Shown one piece after another: positions 38,106 to 45,479 of a stretch of 51,643 nucleotides of DNA. How positions within the stretch are numbered: position 1 is the stretch's first letter; each line of letters opens with the position of its first letter. This DNA is from a virus, in the IMG/VR virus record IMGVR_UViG_3300023245_000021, positions 1-51,643 of that record. One strand, 5' to 3'. Below the pieces are notes generated by a model. The model saw nothing but the letters and a program-made list of their open reading frames with translations, did no database searches and was not told the DNA's origin. The position numbers and the translations under genes are program-made.

Positions 38106-38900
38106 CTATCGTACACTTGGCATTTGGTTAGATGAGATCATTTGTTTCTTGACCTCTTCTTCGCTGTCATAAACCCCTGAATCTGGGGTGTTTGTCAAGC
38201 CTCCAAAAGCCTTCTTCATTAAACCACCATCATAGGCCATCTCAGCTTCGTCCATCATAGTTTGTAGCTGAGCTGCTCCCATTTGATCGGTAGCCTTTTT
38301 GGTGAAAACAAATTCACCGTCCGATAACCTTGCGGGAATCGAATCTGATACTCCGGTTCCGGGGCCGTCTACAGCTCCTTCGCCTGAGAATTCTCCGGCA
38401 ACATCCATGACTTTATCAAAGATGCTGCTTAAACGCTCGTCTGTTTCTAAGACGCTCATTAAGTATTCTTGTTCTTCTTGGTCGAGTGACTCGCCTAGTA
38501 CATAGCCTGTGTAGTCTTCTTCCATCTCGTCGTCTGAGAGCTGTGAAGCTTCTGCTTCGGCCATCTCGTCTTCGGGGATGTTGTCGTATGTATCTACAGG
38601 AATCTCTTCTTCTTCTAGTGCCATCTCGGGGGCTACAAGCATAGAGCCTTCGGCGTATTTGACTTTTAAAGGGTCTGCTTTACCGCCCTTATTTAACTTC
38701 TGGGCCCTGTCCATACTGTCATCCATAGCCTTTTCAGCCGCCTCTTGCTCTAGTTCTTTTGAAACCTCTTCAGAAACCTCGCCATCTTCTAGAGCCGCAT
38801 TGTCAGCGTCTATTCTTTTCTGCGTCTCGGCGTTCATAGCCTTAATACGCTCCTTGTTCTCCATCATCATTCTATAGCGCTTATCGTCAATGCTTTCCAT
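38106..38900 (-). CDS. Acidic head-associated protein (264 aa)
   Basis: Very acidic, Glu/Met-rich, with the stretch GAVDGPGTGVSDSIPARLSD followed by GEFVFTKKA. This G-P-G-T-G-x-S-D-S-I-P-A-x-L-S-D-G-E-F-V block is common in phage structural proteins of unknown role. It lies between portal and scaffold, suggesting a head-assembly or minor capsid protein. Confidence 0.7.
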   Translation of the reverse strand: MESIDDKRYRMMMENKERIKAMNAETQKRIDADNAALEDGEVSEEVSKELEQEAAEKAMDDSMDRAQKLNKGGKADPLKVKYAEGSMLVAPEMALEEEEIPVDTYDNIPEDEMAEAEASQLSDDEMEEDYTGYVLGESLDQEEQEYLMSVLETDERLSSIFDKVMDVAGEFSGEGAVDGPGTGVSDSIPARLSDGEFVFTKKATDQMGAAQLQTMMDEAEMAYDGGLMKKAFGGLTNTPDSGVYDSEEEVKKQMISSNQMPSVR

Positions 38901-38902
38901 AT

Positions 38903-39139
38903 TCAGTTACCTTCTTCTTGTCTTTGTTTGGCTTCGCGTACTTCGTCTTTTAGTTGAAGGAGATTATCCAGAGAACTCACTCTCCCCTGCTTGCGGTACA
39001 GCTCCAGTTCCGATGTTGCCACCACCAGTCCCTGTAGCTCCAAGATCCGGCGATTGTTGAGATGCTCCTTGAGGGCCTCCCATAGCTCCTTGTTGCTCGT
39101 TAGGGGCGACAGGCGCGCCGCCAATGCCTTGTCCAACAT
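38903..39139 (-). CDS. Small helical protein overlapping the portal 3' end (78 aa)
   Basis: Its first 176 bases overlap the portal gene in another frame. The sequence EALKEHLNNRRILELQG, then YRKQGRVSSLDNLLQL, resembles short helical proteins (size, QG-R-x-x-x-L-x-x-L pattern) found after portal genes of related phages. Both frames appear to be used here, so I treat it as real. Role unknown. Confidence 0.6.
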   Translation of the reverse strand: MLDKALAARLSPLTSNKELWEALKEHLNNRRILELQGLVVATSELELYRKQGRVSSLDNLLQLKDEVREAKQRQEEGN

Positions 39140-41141
39140 TCTGTGCTCCTATGATTTTAGCCATTAACGCGGCTTCTTCTGGGTCGTTTAAGATTTCATC
39201 GGGATCAAGATCAAGACTATAAGCCAATTCACTAACAATCTTAGAGATCTTAACAAACGGTGCAATTGTAGGGTTCTGTGCAGTCTGAAGGAACATCGTC
39301 AAGCGTTGGCTTCGTACTTCTTTTTGCATTAGGCTATTTGTGCCCATCGCGTTTATCTCTAAGTCGCCTTCTAGGGCTAGCTCGCCTTCGAAGAACTGCA
39401 TGTTCCACTGAAAGTACGAGCGCCCGAGGGGCCTTAAAAGAAAATCATCAATATTCTTGACAACTGTTTTAATATTCAAGGATGCCGCGCCTAATAGCAT
39501 AGACATCCCTGAAGCAGTACGAGTCATAGACTGAACACCTGTCTGGCCGTGTGAATAACTAGGTATTCCTGTCTGCTCGTCTGCAAGTTGGCGGAATTTG
39601 TCGAACATCATCATGTTTTCTTGAGAGGTATTAGGAAATTTAAGCCCATGAATTGCTTGGCCTTGCATTCCTGCTTGCCTTCTAAACACTTTTCCGGGGT
39701 ATATCTCCATTGATTGTCCACCAACCAACGCTGATTCATCAACATCAAAGACTAAAGAGCCGCTGAGTGCTAAGTTATCAATTGCCATACGTGCGTGGCC
39801 ATTCATTATTTGTTGAGAGTCGTCCATATTTTCAGCAACGCCAATACCAAAGAAAGAGTAAGGATTACGCTCGTAAGGAAAGGCATTGTAGGGGAGTCGG
39901 TACGGAGTAAAAGGATTAACAACCCCGCGTAGCAGCTTACCATTACTAATCCACGCATTAACTTGTACTTCATCTAGATCATCTACCTCTTCTGGGAGTT
40001 CCATTCCTGCTTCTCTAGCGTATTGTGCATCCATCACGCCCCAATACTCTAATACTTCAAACAGGCCATCGCCATAGTCTTTGGCAGCATGATCATCTTT
40101 TAATGCAGACTCGTAATCTTTCTCAACATAATTAGATCCCATTCCTAAGCACTCGCGGATCTGGTCTTTGTTGAAGTGCGGGAGTTTAGCTAAACCTCTT
40201 AACTGCGAGCGGTTCATTTTGTGCCGGTGGAAAGTAAACTCGCAGTCATCCATGGTTGTTGCGTTTGGATCAGGAAAGAAATCCCATATAGAAACAAACT
40301 CAATGCGCGGAACGCGGACAACTAGCGGGTTATAAGTTCTTTCGCCCGTCTCTTCGTCTTTTTCCCAACGGCTCAGCGTCTTGTTGTAATTAAAGGGCCC
40401 TTTAACAACCCCTGTGCCAAAGAGCGCTGCTTCAAACAAAGCGTTGCGCAGCTCCGAAGACCCATTAGACTCTTCTATTTGGTCGTGAATGAGCTTTTCC
40501 ATGACGCGGGCCGCATCTTTAGCCGGTGAAACCTGTAGAGCCTGCGGGCTAGGGTTAGGCCCGTCAACGAACTTAGCGTCTGAGTCCTTTATGGCATTCT
40601 CTAAGGCTGTTTCGCCTGCTGAAAAGGTTGCGCCTGCTTTTAAAGCGCGGCCATCTCCTTTATAGCCTACATCAAAAGGGTTGGGCGCTTCTTCTTTTTC
40701 TTCTTCTTTAGGCGCGACAGGTGTGTTTTCTATTCCCGGAGCGCTATCAAGATGCTTATAAGTCGAAACACCCTCGGGGACGTTAGTTTCCTTAACACCT
40801 ATTGGAAACTGGCCAGTGCCAAAAATAACATCTACTAGCTGACCAAAAGCCGCAATGACTTTAGTCTTAGTAACTTTAATAAAGACGCGTGACTTCTCGG
40901 ACTCGCGAAACTTAATACTTTTGCCATACAGTCCGCGGAAGTTATGATAGGCTTGAAGCCATCTAGCTTCGTCGTGCTCGCGAGCTCTTTCAGCTTGAGC
41001 AAAACGCTCTTCGACTAAAGCAACAAACTTGAGCCTTACTGATTCTTCAAGCGTCAGGTCAAGCCCACTTTCGCCTTCTACTGGCGCAAAGTAAATCTCT
41101 CCTGCTGTCCCGAACGGACTAGTTTCTTCACTCATATACAT
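38964..41141 (-). CDS. Portal (head-tail connector) protein (725 aa)
   Basis: Dodecameric ring at the packaging vertex. Begins with a helical segment (RFAQAERAREHDEARWLQAY) followed by SRVFIKVTKTKVIAAFGQLVD, then a beta-rich wing (WDFFPDPNATTMDDCEFTFH), the long central helix region and a Gly/Gln-rich C-terminal tail. Larger than T7 gp8 (536 aa) but of normal size for marine podoviruses. Starts at ATG 41141 overlapping the TerL stop (TAATG); a second ATG lies two codons on. Confidence 0.9.
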   Translation of the reverse strand: MYMSEETSPFGTAGEIYFAPVEGESGLDLTLEESVRLKFVALVEERFAQAERAREHDEARWLQAYHNFRGLYGKSIKFRESEKSRVFIKVTKTKVIAAFGQLVDVIFGTGQFPIGVKETNVPEGVSTYKHLDSAPGIENTPVAPKEEEKEEAPNPFDVGYKGDGRALKAGATFSAGETALENAIKDSDAKFVDGPNPSPQALQVSPAKDAARVMEKLIHDQIEESNGSSELRNALFEAALFGTGVVKGPFNYNKTLSRWEKDEETGERTYNPLVVRVPRIEFVSIWDFFPDPNATTMDDCEFTFHRHKMNRSQLRGLAKLPHFNKDQIRECLGMGSNYVEKDYESALKDDHAAKDYGDGLFEVLEYWGVMDAQYAREAGMELPEEVDDLDEVQVNAWISNGKLLRGVVNPFTPYRLPYNAFPYERNPYSFFGIGVAENMDDSQQIMNGHARMAIDNLALSGSLVFDVDESALVGGQSMEIYPGKVFRRQAGMQGQAIHGLKFPNTSQENMMMFDKFRQLADEQTGIPSYSHGQTGVQSMTRTASGMSMLLGAASLNIKTVVKNIDDFLLRPLGRSYFQWNMQFFEGELALEGDLEINAMGTNSLMQKEVRSQRLTMFLQTAQNPTIAPFVKISKIVSELAYSLDLDPDEILNDPEEAALMAKIIGAQNVGQGIGGAPVAPNEQQGAMGGPQGASQQSPDLGATGTGGGNIGTGAVPQAGESEFSG

Positions 41142-42814
41142 TAATACCCAAAGGTTGAGTCCACAGGACGATAAAGCCTTTCTCTATGGAGCTGTCTCAT
41201 CTGGCTCATCGTATCGTTTATACGGGGCCTAGACATAATCAGATAACGTAGAGCATCATAAGCATGATCTGGTGCATTGGTATCTACGTCTTCTGGGTTT
41301 TTCTTATCCAGAGGAATACTTTGAAGTTCGCGTATTAGGTTTGGGCACGTATTAAAGATTTGAATCCTTGGCCTACCGCTTGGCATAACTTTTAAGTATT
41401 CGTGGACTTGTATCTTTCCTTGTATTCTGTTCTTGTCTGCTCGCCTGAGCTTGTGTCCGGCCCTTACAAGCGTTTCGCCAATAGTAGGGCCTACGGTACC
41501 TGTCCTACTCCAACACGCTGTATCAAGCACTCCTTGGACGCTAAAGGGGTCTTGGAGTTCCATCTCTGTTATGATAGAAGCAAGATCAGTTCCTAATAGC
41601 CCTTTGCGATATAACTCTCGGTACATGATAAGAGTACCGTCGCTTGGATCTACTGCTCCCCAGACACAAGCACTCTCGGATGCGTAGCCATAATCTATTC
41701 CTTTTATACGTTCCCAATGAAGCGGGATCTGAAAAGGCGGTATAACGTGTAGCTTTGGATCAAGCTCGGTAAAGGCTGCACCCTCTGCAACATCCCAGTT
41801 CCCTTCAAGTAGCTGTTGGCGCTGAGTAGGCGGCAAAGCCTTTAGCATCTTCTCATAATTGCCATCATTGGCTAAGTACGGGTTGTCCTGAAGACGCGCC
41901 GGTATAAACTTCCGTGTTAAGCCCTCGGAATATTCAAAGGCTGTGTAAGGTGGAGACGGATCAATGTATCGTTTCTTAACCCATGTAGCTCCGACTCCGC
42001 CGGGGTTTGCTGTACAACGCATGTAGCATAAAATCTCTGGGTCTGTAGTTCGTAAGCGCGAGGCTAAATAGTTCCAAGCAAATTCTGTTGGCAACTGAGT
42101 AATCTCATCAAACCCTATCCAACTATACGACTGGCCCTGATAGCGATAAACATCTGCATCTCGCTCCAAGAAACCAAACTCGATCTTTGCGCCGCTTGGA
42201 AAGTTCCAAAGCTTTTCGACCTCTTTATATCTACAGCCGGGAAATGCTTTTGGATACAGCTCTCGGCTCTTGTCGATCAATTCTCGCAGTTCTGGCATCG
42301 AGCGTCTTAAAATTAACCCTCTATGTGCTGCGCGATGCGCATAGCGAAGCGGGTCTGCTAGCATGGCGTATGACTTACCACCTCCTGCTGCACCGCCATA
42401 AAGAACATCTATTTCGCTAGCAGCTAAGAAGTCCTCCTGCGGGCCTTCGTTGGCTTTAAAGATTACATCTGCTTCAGCCGCTAAAGAGTTTGGAAGCTCT
42501 TTTAGTTCCGAAGCTTCTAAGACATTAGAGCTTGAGGTGCCCTCCAGTTTCTTCAATGTCTTGTTGGTTGTCTGTATTGATCTTTTGTAGTTCTCGGCTT
42601 TGGCCTGTGCTGCCTTTAGTTTCTTTACTTTTTCTCTGACGGCTTTGCGGGCGTCCATCGTTGCTTTAGTCTTTGAATGAAAGGTATAACCTCGGCTCTT
42701 TGAGCCCTTGGCTCTTCCTGACTTCTTGCGCGGAGTCCCGTCAACCTTAAGGACGAAATGGCCTTCTTCGTCTTTGAGATAAGCATCAGGATTAATGTCC
42801 CAATCATTTTGCAT
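41141..42814 (-). CDS. Terminase large subunit (557 aa)
   Basis: ATP-driven DNA packaging motor and nuclease. The first 110 residues are a basic extension (KSGRAKGSKSRGYTFHSKTK). Walker A GGAAGGGKS (Lys147), Walker B IGFDE (Asp236, Glu237), coupling TANPGG near 269, then the RNase H-like nuclease with GIDYG (Asp374), GVLDTA and PDHAYDALRY near the C-terminus. It overlaps the preceding small gene by 11 bases. Confidence 0.95.
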   Translation of the reverse strand: MQNDWDINPDAYLKDEEGHFVLKVDGTPRKKSGRAKGSKSRGYTFHSKTKATMDARKAVREKVKKLKAAQAKAENYKRSIQTTNKTLKKLEGTSSSNVLEASELKELPNSLAAEADVIFKANEGPQEDFLAASEIDVLYGGAAGGGKSYAMLADPLRYAHRAAHRGLILRRSMPELRELIDKSRELYPKAFPGCRYKEVEKLWNFPSGAKIEFGFLERDADVYRYQGQSYSWIGFDEITQLPTEFAWNYLASRLRTTDPEILCYMRCTANPGGVGATWVKKRYIDPSPPYTAFEYSEGLTRKFIPARLQDNPYLANDGNYEKMLKALPPTQRQQLLEGNWDVAEGAAFTELDPKLHVIPPFQIPLHWERIKGIDYGYASESACVWGAVDPSDGTLIMYRELYRKGLLGTDLASIITEMELQDPFSVQGVLDTACWSRTGTVGPTIGETLVRAGHKLRRADKNRIQGKIQVHEYLKVMPSGRPRIQIFNTCPNLIRELQSIPLDKKNPEDVDTNAPDHAYDALRYLIMSRPRINDTMSQMRQLHRERLYRPVDSTFGY

Positions 42815-43031
42815 ATTTAGCGGCTATCTTCTTTAAGCCGGCATGAGACAACTTCCGCCCGGTAATGCTCTCAAGATACAAGCTGCCTTCGCGAAGACTA
42901 ATAGTACGATCATGTATCATAGGTATAATGGTATTAAGGGCCTCAAGCTGAGCGGCTACTGGGTCTAGAAGGGCTGAGTTAGATTCGTTCAGCTCATAGC
43001 CATAAGGAATCGTACTACTAGCTCTCCTCAT
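42804..43031 (-). CDS. Small conserved protein between TerS and TerL (75 aa)
   Basis: IPYGYELNES followed by DPVAAQLEAL and a C-terminal GRKLSHAGLKKIAAKY. The pattern resembles the C-terminal recombinase-type helix bundle and a helix-turn-helix, and I recall short homologues beside terminase genes in marine phages. It may bind DNA during packaging. It overlaps TerS by 14 bases and TerL by 11. Confidence 0.65.
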   Translation of the reverse strand: MRRASSTIPYGYELNESNSALLDPVAAQLEALNTIIPMIHDRTISLREGSLYLESITGRKLSHAGLKKIAAKYAK

Positions 43032-43416
43032 AAATGCCCTCGATGATTGTTTGTTGCTTGGCAGGCAATATAAATAAACCTCCCTGTGTATTCACGGTCA
43101 CATCAAGCCTGTCTGTTTTGCCTAAGCCCACTCGATCTAAGATTGTTTGGGCTGCTTGGATTCGCATGTTTGCTTGGGGTATTGGCTCGGCACTATCCAT
43201 GATAGCCACTAGCTTTAGAGCAGCTTTTGGCGCGCTCTGTGCTAAGATATTAGTAGCTAGATCAAGTATCTCAGTCTTTAAAGTCTTAACAGCCCCATAA
43301 ACACTAGTAGGAGAATAACCTGCCATTTCACCGGCTATACCCACATCACCATTACAGGCGACAAGGCTATCCAAGAAGGTTTGCTGCATAGTAGTTAATT
43401 CTTTATTGTTTGTCAT
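43018..43416 (-). CDS. Terminase small subunit (132 aa)
   Basis: Recognises phage DNA for packaging. The N-terminus LTTMQQTFLDSLVACNGDVG and IAGEMAGYSPTSVYGAVK is the typical small-terminase helix-turn-helix. First gene of the late unit. The -10 box of the promoter lies only eight bases before ATG 43416, so the expected transcript would begin at or next to the start codon. An internal ATG at 43389 would leave a short leader but removes the conserved ELT start. Confidence 0.85.
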   Translation of the reverse strand: MTNNKELTTMQQTFLDSLVACNGDVGIAGEMAGYSPTSVYGAVKTLKTEILDLATNILAQSAPKAALKLVAIMDSAEPIPQANMRIQAAQTILDRVGLGKTDRLDVTVNTQGGLFILPAKQQTIIEGIYEES

Positions 43417-43423
43417 AGGCTAT

Positions 43424-43452
43424 ATTATACTACTTGATTTGGGTTTTGTCAA
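43424..43452 (-). promoter_or_regulatory. Leftward late/terminase promoter (consensus sigma70)
   Basis: On the minus strand TTGACA (43452-43447), 17-bp spacer, TATAAT (43429-43424): full consensus. Expected start is about 43416-43418, at the TerS ATG, predicting a leaderless or nearly leaderless mRNA. Confidence 0.85.
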
Positions 43453-43501
43453 GTCTTTTTTTAGTTATTTTAGTTTATTTGCTAAATAGTTACGAAATAG
43501 C

Positions 43502-43530
43502 TTGACAAAACCTGAATCAAGTAGTATAAT
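43502..43530 (+). promoter_or_regulatory. Rightward early promoter (consensus sigma70)
   Basis: TTGACA 43502-43507, 17-bp spacer, TATAAT 43525-43530, with AT-rich sequence upstream that could act as an UP element. Expected start near 43537; the first recognised gene begins 685 bases later. Confidence 0.85.
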
Positions 43531-43648
43531 ATACTTTAAGACCGGGGCGGTTGCATAGTAAATATATCCATGCACCTGATTAAAAGAAAAGAAAGAAAAT
43601 AGTTAAAAGACTGTATAGTCTATAATGTCTATAATGCCCCTCCTCAGC

Positions 43649-43708
43649 TATAAGCTTCTATAAGCTTCTATAAGCTTCTATAAGCTTCTATAAGCTTCTA
43701 TAAGCCTA
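43649..43708. repeat. Iteron-like tandem array, 10-bp period
   Basis: Five perfect copies of TATAAGCTTC followed by one degenerate copy (TATAAGCCTA). The period of one helical turn places every unit on the same face of the DNA. Confidence 0.9.
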
Positions 43709-44073
43709 TAAAACCCCGGATCTATCCTCAAGTCTTTAGAGTCCTTTAAAGCTCTATAGCCCCGCCGCTATCTGGTACACAAGCTAAACCCCTTCAAAAT
43801 GTATAACCTTTAGTATATATAGGGGGGAGGGGCCATGGCGACCTGCCCGCCCTCTAAAGTCTCTACAGCTATCAAGACTTGTCAAGATTCAACTCAATTT
43901 CTATAGCTTCAAAGTCTCTTTAGCCTTTAAAGAGTGCGGCGGGGTGATAGAGTTTGACAAGTTTACAGACTGTAGGGACTTTGGAGTCTGTGAAGTTTAA
44001 TAGCTATAGAGCTCTACAGTCTCAATAGTTTCATAACCTTATAGCTTTAACCCCCATTCCTTTATTCTTTTGT

Positions 44074-44112
44074 TATAGATCTTTATAGATCTGTATAGCT
44101 ATATAGTATCTA
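44074..44112. repeat. Second 10-bp-period repeat block
   Basis: TATAGATCTT, TATAGATCTG and TATAGCTATA follow at 10-base steps (44074, 44084, 44094), trailing into TAGTATCTATAG. Confidence 0.75.
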
Positions 44113-44183
44113 TAGACTAGCAGTGTCGTTTATAGATAAATAAGCGACGGTATTAAGTAAGCAAGCATTAGTTATAGGTCTAT

Positions 44184-44218
44184 TATGTACCTACATTCAT
44201 TTTATATATAGGTACATA
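44184..44218 (+). promoter_or_regulatory. Inverted repeat over the ribosome-binding region of the first early gene
   Basis: TATGTACCTA (44184-44193) and TAGGTACATA (44209-44218) are perfect 10-base inverted arms with a 15-base AT-rich loop, ending three bases before ATG 44222. As RNA it would fold over the only SD-like bases (AGGT); as DNA it could be an operator. Confidence 0.75.
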
Positions 44219-44221
44219 CAT

Positions 44222-44410
44222 ATGTTCATACTTCAATCAAATACAGAGTCTTTTGAGTTATCTTGTTCTATTCAAGCTTGTCAGGCTTATAGAGCATTAA
44301 AGCAAGATGATCCACAGGGATCGTATACATTAAAGAGAGGCGACGATATCCTAATGTCTCATAACTCTGAAGATAAGAGCATTTATTTTAACTGTAATAG
44401 CAATGCATAG
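44222..44410 (+). CDS. First early protein, hypothetical (62 aa)
   Basis: ATG 44222 directly after the inverted repeat; the only SD-like element (AGGT) is inside the repeat arm. The protein has IQACQAYRALKQDD and beta strands around YTLKRGDDILMSH. No family recognised. Being first in the early unit, it may act on the host, which is inference from position. Confidence 0.65.
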   Translation: MFILQSNTESFELSCSIQACQAYRALKQDDPQGSYTLKRGDDILMSHNSEDKSIYFNCNSNA

Positions 44411-44420
44411 TAGCTTTATA

Positions 44421-44444
44421 TAGTCACTTAGCAATAGGTGGCTA
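44421..44444 (+). ncRNA. Leader hairpin 1 (TTAG loop)
   Basis: TAGTCAC pairs with GTGGCTA (one G-U) around the loop TTAGCAATAG, 31 bases before ATG 44475. Two relatives lie at 45071-45094 and 45424-45448. Candidate RNA element; no experimental basis. Confidence 0.5.
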
Positions 44445-44474
44445 CATTAAACCAACTAACGGAGTAATAGCACC

Positions 44475-44891
44475 ATGAAAAATAAAACATACGATATATA
44501 CATATCAAGCGATAGACCTGCGTTAAACGCTCTTAAGACTAAACAACGACGCATAGCATTAGTAGACGCTTTACAAGATCTAGGCCACCACCCACAAGTA
44601 ATAGAGGGCCAATATAATGGCGTGAGTGAACAGTCTTATAGACTAAAGGGCGTTTCTTTAGGCTCAACCGCTAATCAGATTATAAAGATCGCCGCGGCAT
44701 TGGACCAAGAGTCTATTTTGTTGGTTGAGACTTTAAAGCATACTAAACTAGCTAGTCTATATTATCTTAGCGGTGCGTATGCGAAGACTTTAGAAGCTAT
44801 CGGTTATTTTAAAGAGGAGCGCGAAAAACCTAGTGATGGACGCGATTATTCGTTTAATATAAAGAATAAAACTTATAGTTATGTAGTTTAA
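44475..44891 (+). CDS. Early hypothetical protein (138 aa)
   Basis: ATG 44475 behind GGAGTAATAGC. Contains YDIYISSDRPALNALKTKQR, then GQYNGVSEQSY and a second half with QESILLVETL and LYYLSGAYAKTLEAIGYF. It looks like a soluble alpha/beta protein and resembles short phage proteins of the type that modify host responses, but I cannot name a family. Preceded by hairpin 1. Confidence 0.7.
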   Translation: MKNKTYDIYISSDRPALNALKTKQRRIALVDALQDLGHHPQVIEGQYNGVSEQSYRLKGVSLGSTANQIIKIAAALDQESILLVETLKHTKLASLYYLSGAYAKTLEAIGYFKEEREKPSDGRDYSFNIKNKTYSYVV

Positions 44892-44914
44892 TGAACCACT
44901 AGAGGAATATAGAT

Positions 44915-45055
44915 ATGAAAGAATCAACATTCATAACACTATGCAACGCACAATATATAGAGCCACAAATAGCATTAGAAAATAATGATCTATGCGATGC
45001 ACTACGAGACAATGACGACGTTGAAGTACAGCGCATATTGATAGAGGAATTTTAA
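44915..45055 (+). CDS. Short acidic protein (46 aa)
   Basis: ATG 44915 with SD AGAGGAATA eight bases upstream. Acidic, helical (ALENNDLCDALRDNDDVEVQ), with two Cys. No family recognised. Followed by an intergenic stretch holding hairpin 2. Confidence 0.55.
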   Translation: MKESTFITLCNAQYIEPQIALENNDLCDALRDNDDVEVQRILIEEF

Positions 45056-45070
45056 ATAGTTTGTTTACCT

Positions 45071-45094
45071 ATGGCCGTTAGAGGTGGCGGTCAT
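45071..45094 (+). ncRNA. Leader hairpin 2 (TTAG loop)
   Basis: ATGGCCG pairs with CGGTCAT (one G-U) around the loop TTAGAGGTGG, 36 bases before ATG 45130. Same design as hairpins 1 and 3. Confidence 0.5.
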
Positions 45095-45129
45095 TAGTAA
45101 ATTAATTAAAAGTAAAGGAGTAATGCAAC

Positions 45130-45228
45130 ATGGATATTCTAACCGACGGCCTATTACTATGCACCATAGCTAACGTGATAGCGTGGTGCTACATAATCAA
45201 ACAGGAGCGAGCAAGATGCAAACATTAA
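45130..45228 (+). CDS. Tiny membrane protein (32 aa)
   Basis: ATG 45130 with SD AAAGGAGTAATG. Residues 7-22 are hydrophobic (GLLLCTIANVIAWCYII) followed by a basic tail, so a single TM helix is likely. Its last 13 bases overlap the next gene. Function unknown. Confidence 0.5.
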   Translation: MDILTDGLLLCTIANVIAWCYIIKQERARCKH

Positions 45229-45413
45229 ACTTAGAAACATTAGAACATGGTGAGCTTATTCATATATGGCAGGGTAGCCGTCAAAAGATAATGGTATCGT
45301 TTGAGAATACTAAAAGATTATGGGGATTTTCAAACTTTAACCATGCCATTACTGATTTATATGCGTTGGGCTTTAAAGAAACCGCACGGCTTTTAAATAA
45401 AGCTAAACATTAG
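45216..45413 (+). CDS. Small hypothetical protein (65 aa)
   Basis: ATG 45216 chosen because GGAGCGAGC lies just upstream; an earlier GTG at 45183 has none. Sequence HGELIHIWQGSRQKIMVSFE, then FKETARLLNKAK. Soluble mixed fold. No family recognised. Confidence 0.65.
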   Translation: MQTLNLETLEHGELIHIWQGSRQKIMVSFENTKRLWGFSNFNHAITDLYALGFKETARLLNKAKH

Positions 45414-45423
45414 TTGTATTATC

Positions 45424-45448
45424 ATAGCCATTAGATTATAGTGGCTAT
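45424..45448 (+). ncRNA. Leader hairpin 3 (TTAG loop)
   Basis: ATAGCCA pairs perfectly with TGGCTAT around TTAGATTATAG, 31 bases before ATG 45480. The clearest of the three related hairpins. Confidence 0.55.
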
Positions 45449-45479
45449 TATTAAAACAACTGTTAAAAGGAATGATAGA

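Larger units (their letters stand above)
43421..43533. repeat. Inverted repeat carrying both divergent promoters
   Basis: Arms 43421-43453 and 43501-43533 are inverted copies identical at 31 of 33 bases, each a complete promoter. The 47-bp spacer is very AT-rich and separates the two -35 boxes. Confidence 0.9.
43534..44221 (+). other. Long non-coding leader / candidate replication origin
   Basis: About 690 bases with no convincing gene on either strand. Contents: six 10-bp units at 43649-43708, two TATAGATCT units with 10-bp spacing at 44074-44092, hairpins ACAGACT/AGTCTGT (43965-43991) and CTCTTTA/TAAAGAG (43916-43934), the palindrome TAGAGCTCTA (44007-44016), and many CTATAG and CTTTAAAG motifs. 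Such density of repeats beside twin promoters would suit an origin or a structured RNA. Confidence 0.55.

Noticed and set aside
38903-39139. Dismissing the 78-residue frame overlapping the portal as a shadow
   Set aside because: I rejected this dismissal: it runs 61 bases beyond the portal stop, nearly abuts the next gene and has a typical helical composition, so it was kept as a gene.
42804-43031. Serine recombinase or integrase suggested by IPYGYELNES
   Set aside because: Only 75 residues, no catalytic Ser domain, and located between the terminase subunits; better read as a small packaging-neighbour protein.
43649-43708. CRISPR-like array
   Set aside because: Units are 10 bp and contiguous with no spacers; this is a tandem iteron.
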